A stretch of 64,000 bases of DNA from JAEXOD01 sp964652025 (GTDB lineage: Bacteria > Bacteroidota > Ignavibacteria > Ignavibacteriales > Melioribacteraceae). The stretch is from the NCBI GenBank assembly GCA_964652025.1, contig CAZYZX010000003.1, positions 186,001-250,000 on the forward strand, given 5' to 3'. Position numbers and translations under genes: made by a program. This document shows positions 1-8,978 of this stretch, one piece after another; within the stretch, counting starts at the first letter, position 1; each line of letters begins with the position of its first letter. The notes under the pieces were generated by a model. That model ran no database searches. It worked only from the letters and a program-made list of their open reading frames with translations, and was not told where the DNA came from.

Positions 1-549
1 TAACATAAATACAAATCCTAAAACTATTGGGGTATAAAGTAAACGTCTTTTCCAAATAGGCTCCAAAATTATCATTGACGTTGAAAAATATAAAACTAAT
101 CCTGCTAAGTACCATGGGGCAATGGTTTTTAACATACTATAAGTTATTTCTTTTGGGAAATAATTAGAACTAACTAATATTAATAATAATATAGAAACCA
201 AATAAATTATTAGTAATAAAAATGTGCCTATGCTACTCATTGCAAGCAACATTTTCCCTTCGTTTACTGGTAAGTGTAGTGTAAGTTTTAGCCTCTTTTC
301 ACTTATTTCTGGAACATACTGTGTTATTCCTAAAATAAGTCCGGTTAATAAAGGAATATAAAATATGAAACGGTAAAAAATATATCCCAATACAGTTATA
401 TTATACCATAATACAGATGCCTCAAAAAATTTTAAGTTGTATGAAATATCAATATAAATATAAATAATAACAATAAGCCACAAGCCTAACAATCCCCAAA
501 ATGCAGACCTCATTTTAAGCCATTCTTTAAATGCAACCGCTTTAATCAT
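1..549 (-). CDS. ABC-2 type transporter permease, 3' end cut by window edge
   Basis: The reading frame is open from an ATG at 549 down to base 1 with no stop, so the C-terminus lies outside the window. The product begins MIKAVAFKEWLKMRS, a typical cytoplasmic start for an ABC-2 permease, followed by hydrophobic segments at roughly residues 16-34, 50-75, 105-130 and 145-160. It sits 8 bases downstream of the ATPase gene at 558-1448, so the two are probably co-transcribed as ATPase then permease. By family knowledge, such pairs export drugs, lipids or peptides, but the substrate cannot be read from sequence. The assignment rests on topology and on the ATPase partner rather than a specific motif. 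Confidence 0.75.
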   Translation of the reverse strand, partial: MIKAVAFKEWLKMRSAFWGLLGLWLIVIIYIYIDISYNLKFFEASVLWYNITVLGYIFYRFIFYIPLLTGLILGITQYVPEISEKRLKLTLHLPVNEGKMLLAMSSIGTFLLLIIYLVSILLLILVSSNYFPKEITYSMLKTIAPWYLAGLVLYFSTSMIILEPIWKRRLLYTPIVLGFVFML

Positions 550-557
550 ATTATCTC

Positions 558-1448
558 CTAATATTTTCCCGTTATTCCAATAAATGCGTCTTCTAAAGTC
601 ATTGGTATTTCCTTAAAATCTGTATAAGAAATGCCCAAACTAGTTAAATAACTTTCCACAGCATCTTTATCTTTAAATGTATAAATAGTTAAATTATTTT
701 TAACTATTTCGTAGTTGTTAATAATTTCTTTATTAGTTAGTTCAATATTTGTATTGCCCGTTAATTTATACTTAAATTGTTTATAAGTGGCCATAAAATC
801 CTTAACTGGCATAGAAAGCAACACACTATTATAGCCTAAAATTAAACAATCATCAATTAAGAGCTCCATATCCTGAATAATATGCGAAGTTACAAAAATC
901 GTTTTATTTTCAGCCTTGGCATATTCTTGTAAATAATCAATAAATAAACGTCTGTAACCGGGGTCTAATCCCATACTGTAATCATCTAAAATCATTAGGT
1001 CTGGGTCTTGCGCTAAAATTAATCCTAAAGCAACTTGGCTTCTTTGACCGCAAGACATTTTAGATATTTTTTGGTTTGGTAACACCTTTAACTTACTCAT
1101 AAGTTCGTAATAAGGTTCTTTTTTCCAATTAGGATAAAATTGTGAGTAATATTTTTCAATCTGGTAAATATTCATAAAAGTATACTGAATGTGTCCTTCC
1201 ATCAAAAAGCCAACTCGTGCTTTTGTTGCTGGGGATAGATTATGGCTATCTTCTCCATAAATGTAACATTTACCAGAGTATGGCTCTAAATAACCATTTA
1301 AAATGTTAATGGTTGTTGTCTTACCTGTGCCATTCTTTCCTAACAAACCCAATATGCTTCCGTGCCTAATCTTAAAGTTCATGTTTTCGTAAATTAACCT
1401 TTCTCCATAATAATGGGTAAGATTTACTGCTTCTACTGCATAATCCAT
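558..1448 (-). CDS. ABC transporter ATP-binding protein (exporter type)
   Basis: This is a 296-residue nucleotide-binding subunit. The Walker A motif (GKNGTGKT) lies at about residues 37-44, the signature region at 132-135 and the Walker B motif at 151-156, with the H-loop His at 189. The signature is degenerate (SCGQ instead of LSGGQ), and the residue after the Walker B Asp is Asp156 instead of the usual catalytic Glu (LDDYSMGLD). Residues 220-296 form a C-terminal extension seen in ABC-2 exporter ATPases. The gene lies 8 bases upstream of the permease that runs off the left edge. The protein should energise that permease at the inner membrane. The Glu-to-Asp change may slow hydrolysis, though some ABC-2 ATPases tolerate it. 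Substrate is unknown. Confidence 0.88.
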   Translation of the reverse strand: MDYAVEAVNLTHYYGERLIYENMNFKIRHGSILGLLGKNGTGKTTTINILNGYLEPYSGKCYIYGEDSHNLSPATKARVGFLMEGHIQYTFMNIYQIEKYYSQFYPNWKKEPYYELMSKLKVLPNQKISKMSCGQRSQVALGLILAQDPDLMILDDYSMGLDPGYRRLFIDYLQEYAKAENKTIFVTSHIIQDMELLIDDCLILGYNSVLLSMPVKDFMATYKQFKYKLTGNTNIELTNKEIINNYEIVKNNLTIYTFKDKDAVESYLTSLGISYTDFKEIPMTLEDAFIGITGKY

Positions 1449-1765
1449 AACATTCCTCTTATTAAAAAATTATTTAATTGTCAAGGTATAATAATAGTTT
1501 ATTTTTATAAAATCAATATTAATTTTTAAATTTTGCATATTTATGCAAAATTTACCATGTTTTAGTTATTTTTTAACAAACTTACTAACCTAATTTTATT
1601 AATTATTAATGGGTATTTTTATTAACATTAAATACCTAATCTATTTTTATAAATTTTTTAAAAATATAGTTTAACATTTTATTTATTAGACATTGTAAAA
1701 ATATTTTATTATATTATCATTATGATATCATTTTGATACTATAACTAACAATAAACGAGGTTAAA
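1449..1765. other. Intergenic region between divergent ABC exporter and SPFH genes
   Basis: These 317 bases are almost pure A/T and hold no open frame I would call a gene. They must contain the promoters of the two divergent genes. Just before the SPFH gene, around 1717-1741, ATCATTATGATATCATTTTGATAC contains an imperfect direct repeat of TATCATT and TATGATA/TATCATT inverted pieces, which could be an operator. A GAGG ribosome-binding site lies shortly before the ATG at 1766. I see no tRNA or structured RNA here. Confidence 0.5.
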
Positions 1766-2632
1766 ATGGCAACAGAAAAAATTACAGTACAAAAAAATGG
1801 GTGGTCAATATTATTATTAAACATTATTCTAACTTTAATATTAATTTCTGCAATTGCATATGCTGCAACAGAAGACCTACCATTAATGATGATACCGATT
1901 GTTATAATAGGAATAATTAACTTATCTATTTATGGTGGTTTTTTTACAATCGAACCAAACGAAGCTATGGTTTTACTACTATTTGGTAAGTACATTGGTA
2001 CAGAAAAAGTAACCGGTTTTAGATGGTGTAACCCATTTTACAGTAAAAAGAAAGTATCTTTACGTGCGCGCAACTTTGATGGACAAAAATTAAAAGTAAA
2101 CGACAAAAAAGGAAATCCAATAGAAATATCTGCTGTGGTAGTGTGGAGAGTAAAAGATACTGCCCAAGCAATGTTTGATGTTGAAAATTATGTAGAGTAC
2201 GTTCAAGTTCAAGCAGAAAGCGCATTGCGACACATGGCAACAAGCTTTGCTTACGATGATACAGAGGGCGAAGAAGTTACATTGCGCGCATCACAAGAAG
2301 AGGTTTCTGAAGCATTAAAAAAAGAAATTCAAGAACGAGTTTTAGCTGCTGGAGTTAAAGTAGACGAAGCTAAAATTAATCACTTAGCTTATGCGCCAGA
2401 AATTGCACACGCTATGCTGCAACGTCAACAAGCAGAAGCTATTATTGCTGCACGCACTAAAATTGTAGAAGGGGCTGTTAGCATGGTACAAATGGCATTA
2501 GAAAAACTTAAAGACGAAAATATTGTAAATTTAGATGAGGAAAGAAAAGCAACAATGGTTAGCAATTTATTAGTCGTGCTTTGTTCAGATAAATCCACTC
2601 AACCTATTGTTAACACTGGTTCTATTTATTAA
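1766..2632 (+). CDS. SPFH/band-7 (prohibitin-stomatin type) membrane protein
   Basis: The 288-residue product has two N-terminal membrane segments (about residues 14-33 and 39-60). A band-7 domain follows (about 61-240) with the usual TIEPNEAMVLLLFGKY entry and a charged Ala/Glu-rich helix around 200-245. Family members oligomerise on membranes and organise microdomains or protect membrane proteases. No NfeD partner is adjacent. The start is supported by a GAGG element a few bases upstream. A 54-residue ribbon-helix-helix-like gene follows 5 bases after the stop, so the pair is likely one transcript, closed by the hairpin at 2825-2855. The family call is firm and the cellular role is not. Confidence 0.9.
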   Translation: MATEKITVQKNGWSILLLNIILTLILISAIAYAATEDLPLMMIPIVIIGIINLSIYGGFFTIEPNEAMVLLLFGKYIGTEKVTGFRWCNPFYSKKKVSLRARNFDGQKLKVNDKKGNPIEISAVVVWRVKDTAQAMFDVENYVEYVQVQAESALRHMATSFAYDDTEGEEVTLRASQEEVSEALKKEIQERVLAAGVKVDEAKINHLAYAPEIAHAMLQRQQAEAIIAARTKIVEGAVSMVQMALEKLKDENIVNLDEERKATMVSNLLVVLCSDKSTQPIVNTGSIY

Positions 2633-2637
2633 AAGTT

Positions 2638-2802
2638 ATGGAAAATAAAAAATCTATTTTATTACGTATAGACCCAAAACTTTGGGATGAACTTAACACT
2701 TGGGCTAAAGATGAATTGCGTAGCCTTAATGCACAAATTGAATATATTTTACGCCAAGCTGTAAATAAAAGGAAAAAAAGTAACAATAACAAAAAAGAAT
2801 AA
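2638..2802 (+). CDS. Small Arc/MetJ-like ribbon-helix-helix protein
   Basis: This 54-residue frame starts with ATG at 2638, five bases after the SPFH stop. It opens with a short beta-like stretch (KSILLRIDP) followed by two predicted helices (KLWDELNTWAKDELRSLN and AQIEYILRQAVNKRK). That is the layout of Arc-type ribbon-helix-helix DNA-binding domains, with a basic Lys/Asn-rich tail. Such domains bind DNA as dimers and often repress their own operon. No toxin gene lies next to it. The pairing with an SPFH gene suggests it controls that gene or works with it, which is inference. The frame lies below common size cut-offs but has a clean start, stop and domain pattern. Confidence 0.75.
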   Translation: MENKKSILLRIDPKLWDELNTWAKDELRSLNAQIEYILRQAVNKRKKSNNNKKE

Positions 2803-2824
2803 TTTTTAATATTTTTTAGATAAC

Positions 2825-2855
2825 AAAATGCCGCTAATAGCGGCATTAATTTTAT
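2825..2855. terminator. Bidirectional intrinsic terminator
   Basis: An 8-bp perfect stem, ATGCCGCT/AGCGGCAT (2828-2835 with 2839-2846), has a 3-base loop and is flanked by A-rich sequence on the left and TTAATTTTAT on the right. It lies between the convergent genes ending at 2802 and 2863. Confidence 0.75.
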
Positions 2856-2862
2856 ATACTTT

Positions 2863-4014
2863 TTAAAAGAAATTATATTGTAATGATATATTTGTACGCA
2901 TTACTGTAGTTCTATCTATACTTGTTCTATCTAAAATAGCAGTAATTGATAAATAAATCTGATTTTCTATATAGAATAAAAATCCAGGGCGCAATGATTG
3001 AATTACTAAAGCATCTTGATTAGGCTGTTTCAAATAATCAATAGAATATGTAGTTACAAAGTTAATTTTATTACTTAGCTCGTAAATATACTCTGCAGAG
3101 CCACGCATGCTAAACTGCTTAAAAAATGTAGAGTCAATGGGAGTTAATATATCTAATCTGGCATTTATTTGATTACGCCATGTAATCGGATAAGAGTATC
3201 TACCGCCAATTGTTAAAGATGGAGCTGGACGCTTAATATGTTTATTACTTGTTGATACAACATAACTAACACCCGTAGTTAAATCCCATCCATAGCTGTG
3301 GTTATTTACTCGTTCGTTAATTCCTTTTAATACTTGTTGTATACGTAAAATACCAATAGCACCCACGTGGTCACCTAAAGCTAAACCCGATTCCATTATT
3401 GCGTCTTCAATATCATTATACCATTTTGTTTCGTAAGTGGCACCGTAAACACCTATATATTCTTGTTCTCTTTCTATAATATTTGCAATTTTAATCATCG
3501 TTTCTTTTGGTAAATATCCACCAATAACATTTTCCCTTAATAAGTGCTCTTCAATTCTAACCGCTTTTGCAAGGGCTGTTGCATCAACAAATCTACCATA
3601 TCCATAGCCTGCATATATATCAGAATAAACTTGATTAAAAGTATTTTTATGCTGTAAATTTGCTTTAACAAAACCAAACCAATCTCTATCTAACCATAAA
3701 TATTTTTGAATACGTGGGCTAATAAGAATATCGTGGGAATATTTATCATTTATTTTTTCGCCCGCCGCATTTATATCTAAAAACCAAGCAAAAGGTAACG
3801 AAGAATAAAAATAATTAAATGTTAAATTCCCATTTCCATTGCTATTCCTCCCAAAAACTTCTCCATTCTTGTTTGTTTGCTGCCAGTTAAATCCACCATT
3901 AAATCTTAAGATTCTAGCAGAACTAATTGGCACCTGATAATCTGTAACTTTTACTTTTTGACCATACATTAAAAAAGGGATAAATAACAAAATTGCAACT
4001 AAAATGTTTTTCAT
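2863..4014 (-). CDS. Outer-membrane barrel-like protein with an internal helical segment
   Basis: The 383-residue product starts with a signal peptide (MKNILVAILLFIPFLMYGQ, cleavage probably near residue 19). It ends with the alternating, Phe-terminated strand (SLQYNFF) that marks outer-membrane beta-barrels. Residues 35-140 and 240-383 alternate hydrophobic and polar positions as in transmembrane strands. The middle, about residues 143-236, is instead charged and helical (for example RIEEHLLRENVIGG and KIANIIEREQEYIG), which is unusual inside a barrel. I do not recognise a named family. It may be a periplasmic or surface-exposed insertion with its own role. The gene is followed by a terminator on its 3' side and is preceded by the T9SS-secreted protein gene on the same strand. 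Confidence 0.7.
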   Translation of the reverse strand: MKNILVAILLFIPFLMYGQKVKVTDYQVPISSARILRFNGGFNWQQTNKNGEVFGRNSNGNGNLTFNYFYSSLPFAWFLDINAAGEKINDKYSHDILISPRIQKYLWLDRDWFGFVKANLQHKNTFNQVYSDIYAGYGYGRFVDATALAKAVRIEEHLLRENVIGGYLPKETMIKIANIIEREQEYIGVYGATYETKWYNDIEDAIMESGLALGDHVGAIGILRIQQVLKGINERVNNHSYGWDLTTGVSYVVSTSNKHIKRPAPSLTIGGRYSYPITWRNQINARLDILTPIDSTFFKQFSMRGSAEYIYELSNKINFVTTYSIDYLKQPNQDALVIQSLRPGFLFYIENQIYLSITAILDRTSIDRTTVMRTNISLQYNFF

Positions 4015-4040
4015 AATATCTCAATTTTTATTATTTAAAA

Positions 4041-4070
4041 TAAAAAAACCGCAGGAAATATGCCTGCGGT
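4041..4070 (-). terminator. Intrinsic terminator after the Ycf48-like gene
   Basis: The stem ACCGCAGG/CCTGCGGT (4048-4055 with 4063-4070) has a 7-base loop and is followed on the minus strand by a run of seven T. It ends the transcript of the gene at 4088-6517 before the barrel gene begins. Confidence 0.8.
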
Positions 4071-4087
4071 CTTTAAACAAATTATAA

Positions 4088-6517
4088 TTACTTAACTAAA
4101 ATCATTTTTTTAGTATTTACAAAAGCACCTGCCTTTAAAGTATAATAATAAACACCTGTGGAAAGTTCGCTTGCATCAAAAGCTTGTTTATAGCTACCAG
4201 CTTCTAAGTATCCATTAACTAATGTTTTAACTTCTTGTCCTAATGCATTATAAACCTTTAATGTAACTAATTCTGCATTTGGAATTGCAAATTCTATTGT
4301 TGTAGATGGGTTAAATGGATTAGGATAATTTTGGCTTAAATTAAATGTGGATGGCGTGCCAAAATTTACTTCCACAACATTAGAATATGTATAAGTACCA
4401 TCGTAATCAATTTGTTTTAATCTGTAATAATATTTACCCGATACAGTTAATACATCATTATAAGAGTAGTTAGAAATTTCTGAAGTAGTACCTTTACCAT
4501 TAACAAAAGCTAAAACTTCCCAACTACCATTATTAAGTTTTCTTTCAATTTCAAAGCCGCGATTGTTAAGCTCGGTAGCTGTAACCCAATTAAGTTGAAC
4601 AGTATTATTATTTATAGCAGCATTAAATGATACTAATTCAACTGGTACCTCTGGGTCTCCATAACCGCGTAAAATTGTACCACCGGAGCCAACAAAAAAT
4701 AATTTATCGAAGAAAAGTGCACCTGAATAAAGACCATGTGCAACAACCTTCTTTGCTTGCGTCCAAGTAGCACCGGCATCTTTTGTATAAGCTATATTAC
4801 CGTTTAAGTCTGCAAGCCACCAAGTGTTCACATCTTTAATAACAGCAGCACGTAAGTTGCCAACACCAGTAAACGAAGCTAAAGGAGGAACTGGTGCCCA
4901 AGTTGCACCACCATCTGTAGTAACCGAAAGCGTAGCAGAAGGAGAATTATACCCCGCTGCTAAACCAAATTGGTTGTTATAAAATTCTAAGTCATAAATA
5001 GTACCTGCTGTATAACCCAAGTTTACCGCATTCCATGTAGCACCACCGTCTGTTGTTCTATATGTGCTTGTAGCACCAACAGCTGCAATAACGGTATTAG
5101 CGTCAATAACTTTCATATCGTTAATTGTAGAAGTAGACGGGAAAGTTAACAAAGTCCAAGTAGCACCTGCATCTGTAGTTTTAATAATTTTACCCGTGGA
5201 ACCAGCAGCATATCCAACATTTGTATTAGCAAATTCAATAGCGTTAAAATCGTGTGTTGTACCCGTAATTGGTTGTGTTAATAAATTGAATGTTAAACCA
5301 CCATCAGTTGTTTTAAGTAATTTATTATCACCTGTTCCTACATACCAAGTATTTGCATCTTGCATATAAAAAGAATAAACTTGGAAATTGAAGTTATATG
5401 GCAATTTAGCCCAAGAATTACCACCATCTACAGATTTCATAATAAATCCAGATAAATCAGCTGTTGTTGTGCTACCACCAGCAGCATATAAAACATTTTC
5501 ATAAGCAGCAACTTTTCTAAGTGTTTCTCTTGTAACAGCATTTCCAATAGGTACCCAATTTGTACCCAAATCGGTACTTAAATGTAAATTACCATATTTT
5601 CCAAATAACATTAAATTATTACCCAAAGGAAAAACAGAATACATTGGCTCTGGATCTACTAAAGTAGGTACCCAAGTAGCACCGCCATCAGTGGTTTTAA
5701 ATACCTGTCCATCGTTGTTATTAGTTACAAAACCTGTTGTAGTATTTACAAAACGAACATAATTAGGAACTACTAAAGAAGCTGTTGTAGAGTTACTCCA
5801 AGTGGCACCACCATTAGTTGTGTAATAAACTTTGCCAGAGTTTTGTGTACAAGCCCAGCCGTAATTAGCATCAATAAAATCTACACCTCTTACAGTTCCC
5901 ATATCTGTTACAGAAACATCCAACCAAGTTTGCCCACCATCGGTGGTTTTCATTAACATTTTAGTGTATCCAGTAGTTGTTGTTCCTGTTCTAGAGCAGC
6001 CAATATAAATATTATCGGCTGTAACAATATCAATTGTATAAATTGTTTGTGCGGTTGGCGCTGGTAATGTTACCCATGTAGCACCACCATCTGTTGTTTT
6101 TACAACTACGCCACTGCCACCTACTGCATATCCAGTGTTTACATCCAAAAATGCCATTTGATATAAAGCAGCTGTTACACCAGAGGATAATGTTGTCCAG
6201 TTTTCGCCTAAGTCAGTCGATTTTAATATAAGACCACCAGAACCACATATATACAAATCTGTTCCAACAACCTTTAAATCATATAATGTCCGTCCAACAT
6301 TTCCATCCAAATATTTTACAGTGCCTGTTACTCCTCCATCATTACTTTTAATAAAAATACCTGCATCACCACAGGCTACCATAGTTGTTGGAGGAATCAT
6401 AGCGCCAGAATAAAATGAATTTCCAAAAGGTTTTGGATTTTTCCAATCCCAATCAAAACCCTCTGCCATTATTAAACCAACCATAACAAATAATAAAACC
6501 GTAACCTTTTTTATCAT
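4088..6517 (-). CDS. Secreted Ycf48/BNR beta-propeller protein with T9SS sorting domain
   Basis: The 809-residue product has a signal peptide (MIKKVTVLLFVMVGLIMAEG). It then carries about twelve repeats of roughly 45-55 residues built around KTTDGGATW (Asp-box/BNR, Ycf48-like), enough for one or two propellers. A fibronectin-like module covers about residues 630-715. The last ~85 residues (NYPNPFNPSTTIEF to KKMILVK) form a type A C-terminal sorting domain of the type IX secretion system. By family knowledge it is exported by Sec, passed through T9SS and attached to or released from the cell surface. The repeats usually serve protein or glycan binding, and no catalytic residues are evident. 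The gene is alone on its transcript, with a terminator at its 3' end. Confidence 0.9.
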   Translation of the reverse strand: MIKKVTVLLFVMVGLIMAEGFDWDWKNPKPFGNSFYSGAMIPPTTMVACGDAGIFIKSNDGGVTGTVKYLDGNVGRTLYDLKVVGTDLYICGSGGLILKSTDLGENWTTLSSGVTAALYQMAFLDVNTGYAVGGSGVVVKTTDGGATWVTLPAPTAQTIYTIDIVTADNIYIGCSRTGTTTTGYTKMLMKTTDGGQTWLDVSVTDMGTVRGVDFIDANYGWACTQNSGKVYYTTNGGATWSNSTTASLVVPNYVRFVNTTTGFVTNNNDGQVFKTTDGGATWVPTLVDPEPMYSVFPLGNNLMLFGKYGNLHLSTDLGTNWVPIGNAVTRETLRKVAAYENVLYAAGGSTTTADLSGFIMKSVDGGNSWAKLPYNFNFQVYSFYMQDANTWYVGTGDNKLLKTTDGGLTFNLLTQPITGTTHDFNAIEFANTNVGYAAGSTGKIIKTTDAGATWTLLTFPSTSTINDMKVIDANTVIAAVGATSTYRTTDGGATWNAVNLGYTAGTIYDLEFYNNQFGLAAGYNSPSATLSVTTDGGATWAPVPPLASFTGVGNLRAAVIKDVNTWWLADLNGNIAYTKDAGATWTQAKKVVAHGLYSGALFFDKLFFVGSGGTILRGYGDPEVPVELVSFNAAINNNTVQLNWVTATELNNRGFEIERKLNNGSWEVLAFVNGKGTTSEISNYSYNDVLTVSGKYYYRLKQIDYDGTYTYSNVVEVNFGTPSTFNLSQNYPNPFNPSTTIEFAIPNAELVTLKVYNALGQEVKTLVNGYLEAGSYKQAFDASELSTGVYYYTLKAGAFVNTKKMILVK

Positions 6518-6612
6518 ATATACCTCTTAAATTAAATTAGACAAATGTATATTAATTTTAATTTAAAAAATATATTTAATAAATGCAAGTTACAATAATC
6601 ATTATTTGGTAA

Positions 6613-8109
6613 TTATTTTACTTTTTTTAGATAAAATTTGTTATTTGTTGGCACAAGACTATCAAAAATCTCTTGATTGTGTGAAATTAGTAAAATTGCA
6701 CTCCCTTCTCTTCGCTTTTGTTCTACCAAATTTATTACTTTTTTTATGCTCTCAAAATCCATCCCATTTACAGGTTCATCTAATATAATTAAATTGGTAT
6801 TTAAAAATAATCCTCTTAGTAGGTTTAATTTTTGTTTTTGCCCTCCACTTAAAGATATAACTTTTTTATTTAAAAATGTGTCTGTTATTTCATCATTATT
6901 AAACAATAGGCTTAAAAATAACTTTACCTTATTAAGTTCATATCCTTTTAGCCCCTTAAATACATCTTTAACTTTACTATTAGCGTTAAGCGCTTCATCT
7001 GCATGTTGAAATACCATTACTGCGCGCTTTCCCCAAATTTCTTTTGCAAATATCTCGTTTTTTGTTTTTTCGTTAATTTCCAAATTTGCTAAGTTAAAAG
7101 AAAATTTATCCCCTTTAATTAATCCCATTATAATTTTACAAAGTGTGGTTTTCCCTTCGCCACTTGGTGCTTTTAAATATACTATATCACCAGAGTTTAT
7201 TATTAAATCACTTTCAATTTTGTTTTCTTCATCTTTGTAAATTTTAAAGTTAGAGTTAAATATATCAAAGCTACTTTTTACTTTTAATACTTCGTTTCTA
7301 CTTCCGTAGTTTGTGTTTTCTACTCTTATACTTAACGTTTTTAACCAATTTATATATTTTTCTGTAGAAAAATTATTTACACTTAATTTACCGTCATTAG
7401 AACTTAGCTCTAAATACTCAATATAACTATTCAAATGAGGATAGTTTTTGTTTATAAAGCTAATAATAGAGTAATCATGCGTAATAAAAGTAGCAGTAAA
7501 TTTTAATTCCTCAAATTTTTTAAACAGTAATACTAAAAATAAATTTCTATAAAAATTATCTAAACTACCAGTTGGTTCGTCAAATACAAAAAAAGCATCG
7601 TTGTAATTATTATACTTTTTTAAGATTGTAGCTTTTTTTAACGCCATTAAACACAAAATTCTCTGCTTCTCTCCACCACTCGGTCTATATGGTCTGGGGT
7701 ATATTTCTAAAATACTTTTTATTTCTTCTGCACTTTTCCCTTTCCATAATAAAAAAAGCTCTTCAATATATTGCTCTCCTTCTTTTAAGTCACCTTCGCT
7801 TAGTTGGTCGCCAAGTGTTAATAAAGGATTTAAGTGAGTAGAGGGTTCCTGAAAAACAAAAAAACCTTTTTTTATTTCATTGTATAAAGGATTTTTAGCT
7901 AAAAACTCTTTATACTTAAGTCCATTAATTTTTATAGTTAGTTCTTCAGGATCCAGCACCCCAAATATTGCTTTAGAAATTAAAGATTTTCCTATACCAC
8001 TTTCTCCAAATAAAAATGTAATTTTATTTTTATGAATTGGATATTTATCAATTTTAACTAATTGTTTCCCCTCTTTAGTAATCTCGATATTAAAAAATAA
8101 ACTTGTCAT
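6613..8109 (-). CDS. Fused double ATPase of an oligopeptide-type ABC importer
   Basis: The 498 residues hold two ABC domains in one chain. The first has Walker A GESGIGKS (35-42), signature PSGGEKQ (143-149), Walker B FFVFDE (173-178) and switch His211. The second has Walker A-like APSGEGKT (314-321), with Ala for the first Gly, signature LSGGQ (420-424), Walker B LIILDE (440-445) and His477. Oligopeptide/nickel importers usually use separate D and F ATPases; here they are fused in the same order. The start overlaps the stop of the upstream permease gene by four bases, so translation is coupled. It is the last gene of a six-gene operon. It should power import of peptides or a similar ligand, and the exact substrate is unknown. 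Confidence 0.88.
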   Translation of the reverse strand: MTSLFFNIEITKEGKQLVKIDKYPIHKNKITFLFGESGIGKSLISKAIFGVLDPEELTIKINGLKYKEFLAKNPLYNEIKKGFFVFQEPSTHLNPLLTLGDQLSEGDLKEGEQYIEELFLLWKGKSAEEIKSILEIYPRPYRPSGGEKQRILCLMALKKATILKKYNNYNDAFFVFDEPTGSLDNFYRNLFLVLLFKKFEELKFTATFITHDYSIISFINKNYPHLNSYIEYLELSSNDGKLSVNNFSTEKYINWLKTLSIRVENTNYGSRNEVLKVKSSFDIFNSNFKIYKDEENKIESDLIINSGDIVYLKAPSGEGKTTLCKIIMGLIKGDKFSFNLANLEINEKTKNEIFAKEIWGKRAVMVFQHADEALNANSKVKDVFKGLKGYELNKVKLFLSLLFNNDEITDTFLNKKVISLSGGQKQKLNLLRGLFLNTNLIILDEPVNGMDFESIKKVINLVEQKRREGSAILLISHNQEIFDSLVPTNNKFYLKKVK

Positions 8110-8978
8110 TTTCCAAGCCTTCTAATTATACCGTCAGAAATCTTAAAAACACACAACAAAGTAAAAACTATTATAAAAGCAACACTTATTCCCTGCAAAT
8201 GTTCAAAAGGTAATTTGAAGATATATAATGGATTTGAAAAACTGTTTCCAATGGCTAATATATCTTGCTTGCTATCCATTTTAGCTAATAAATTACCCAA
8301 TGTAATTGGAAAGTTGCTTAAACTAATATCATTGGATAACCCCACACTTACTATAAAATCTATACTGCATTGTAAAAATAATGCAACACCAAATAGTGAT
8401 ACCGATTTGTGAACAATAAATCCTATACTATTTTTAGCTATAATTTCAAAATTTATAATTCTATACTCACTTATTCCACACACAAGCATGCCATTATAAA
8501 AATCAGATTTTCTATAATATTTTATTCTGTTGTTAATTGTTTCGTAAAGCTCTGGAAAAATTATTAAGCTAATTAACAGTGCAATTAAAAATATAATAAG
8601 TGCTTCGCTTTTTACTGTTTCTTTTGTTATGGCTAACGTTAAAAAAACATAGCCCAACAAAACACTAATAATTTGAGGCATAGATTTTATAATATCAATT
8701 AAAAAATCTAATATCTTATTAAAAAAACCACCCAAATAATTTTTAATTAATATTCTTAAATTTATTAAAGCTAAAGATAATATTAACGTAAAAATAATTA
8801 CCAATGTACCAATTAAAAACGTATTAAGAAAAGCTTTTTTCAATAAGTCGTAAGCAGGTTTATTTAAAAATAACAAGTCCCATAAAAGCAAAAATTGCAT
8901 ACCTACAAGCCAAAATAATAGCCACTTAATATCGCGTCTATTTTCTATTTTATATAGTAAATATTTAGATGTTTTCAT
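8106..8978 (-). CDS. ABC importer permease, DppC/OppC-like (divergent)
   Basis: The 290-residue protein has about six hydrophobic segments (near residues 20-38, 50-75, 90-117, 125-142, 188-210 and 262-280). A recognisable EAA-type coupling loop lies at about 158-183 (YNGMLVCGISEYRIINFEII), including the conserved Gly168. By family knowledge, this loop docks on the ATPase. It overlaps the ATPase gene by four bases downstream and the first permease gene by 14 bases upstream. Sequence similarity to standard DppC is clearly low outside the loop. It probably forms a heterodimeric channel with the product of 8965-10083. Confidence 0.8.
   Translation of the reverse strand: MKTSKYLLYKIENRRDIKWLLFWLVGMQFLLLWDLLFLNKPAYDLLKKAFLNTFLIGTLVIIFTLILSLALINLRILIKNYLGGFFNKILDFLIDIIKSMPQIISVLLGYVFLTLAITKETVKSEALIIFLIALLISLIIFPELYETINNRIKYYRKSDFYNGMLVCGISEYRIINFEIIAKNSIGFIVHKSVSLFGVALFLQCSIDFIVSVGLSNDISLSNFPITLGNLLAKMDSKQDILAIGNSFSNPLYIFKLPFEHLQGISVAFIIVFTLLCVFKISDGIIRRLGK

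Noticed and set aside
1449..1765. Hidden tRNA or small RNA in the longest gap
   Set aside because: I find no cloverleaf, CCA end or GC-rich hairpin; the region is uniformly A/T-rich.
2638..2802. Toxin-antitoxin pair involving the small ribbon-helix-helix gene
   Set aside because: No toxin-like gene is adjacent; the neighbour is an SPFH membrane protein and then a terminator.
5064..5369. Open frame on the plus strand opposite the propeller gene
   Set aside because: It is the antisense shadow of the repeated TTDGGATW units. It has no ribosome site and the minus-strand gene has a signal peptide and sorting domain.
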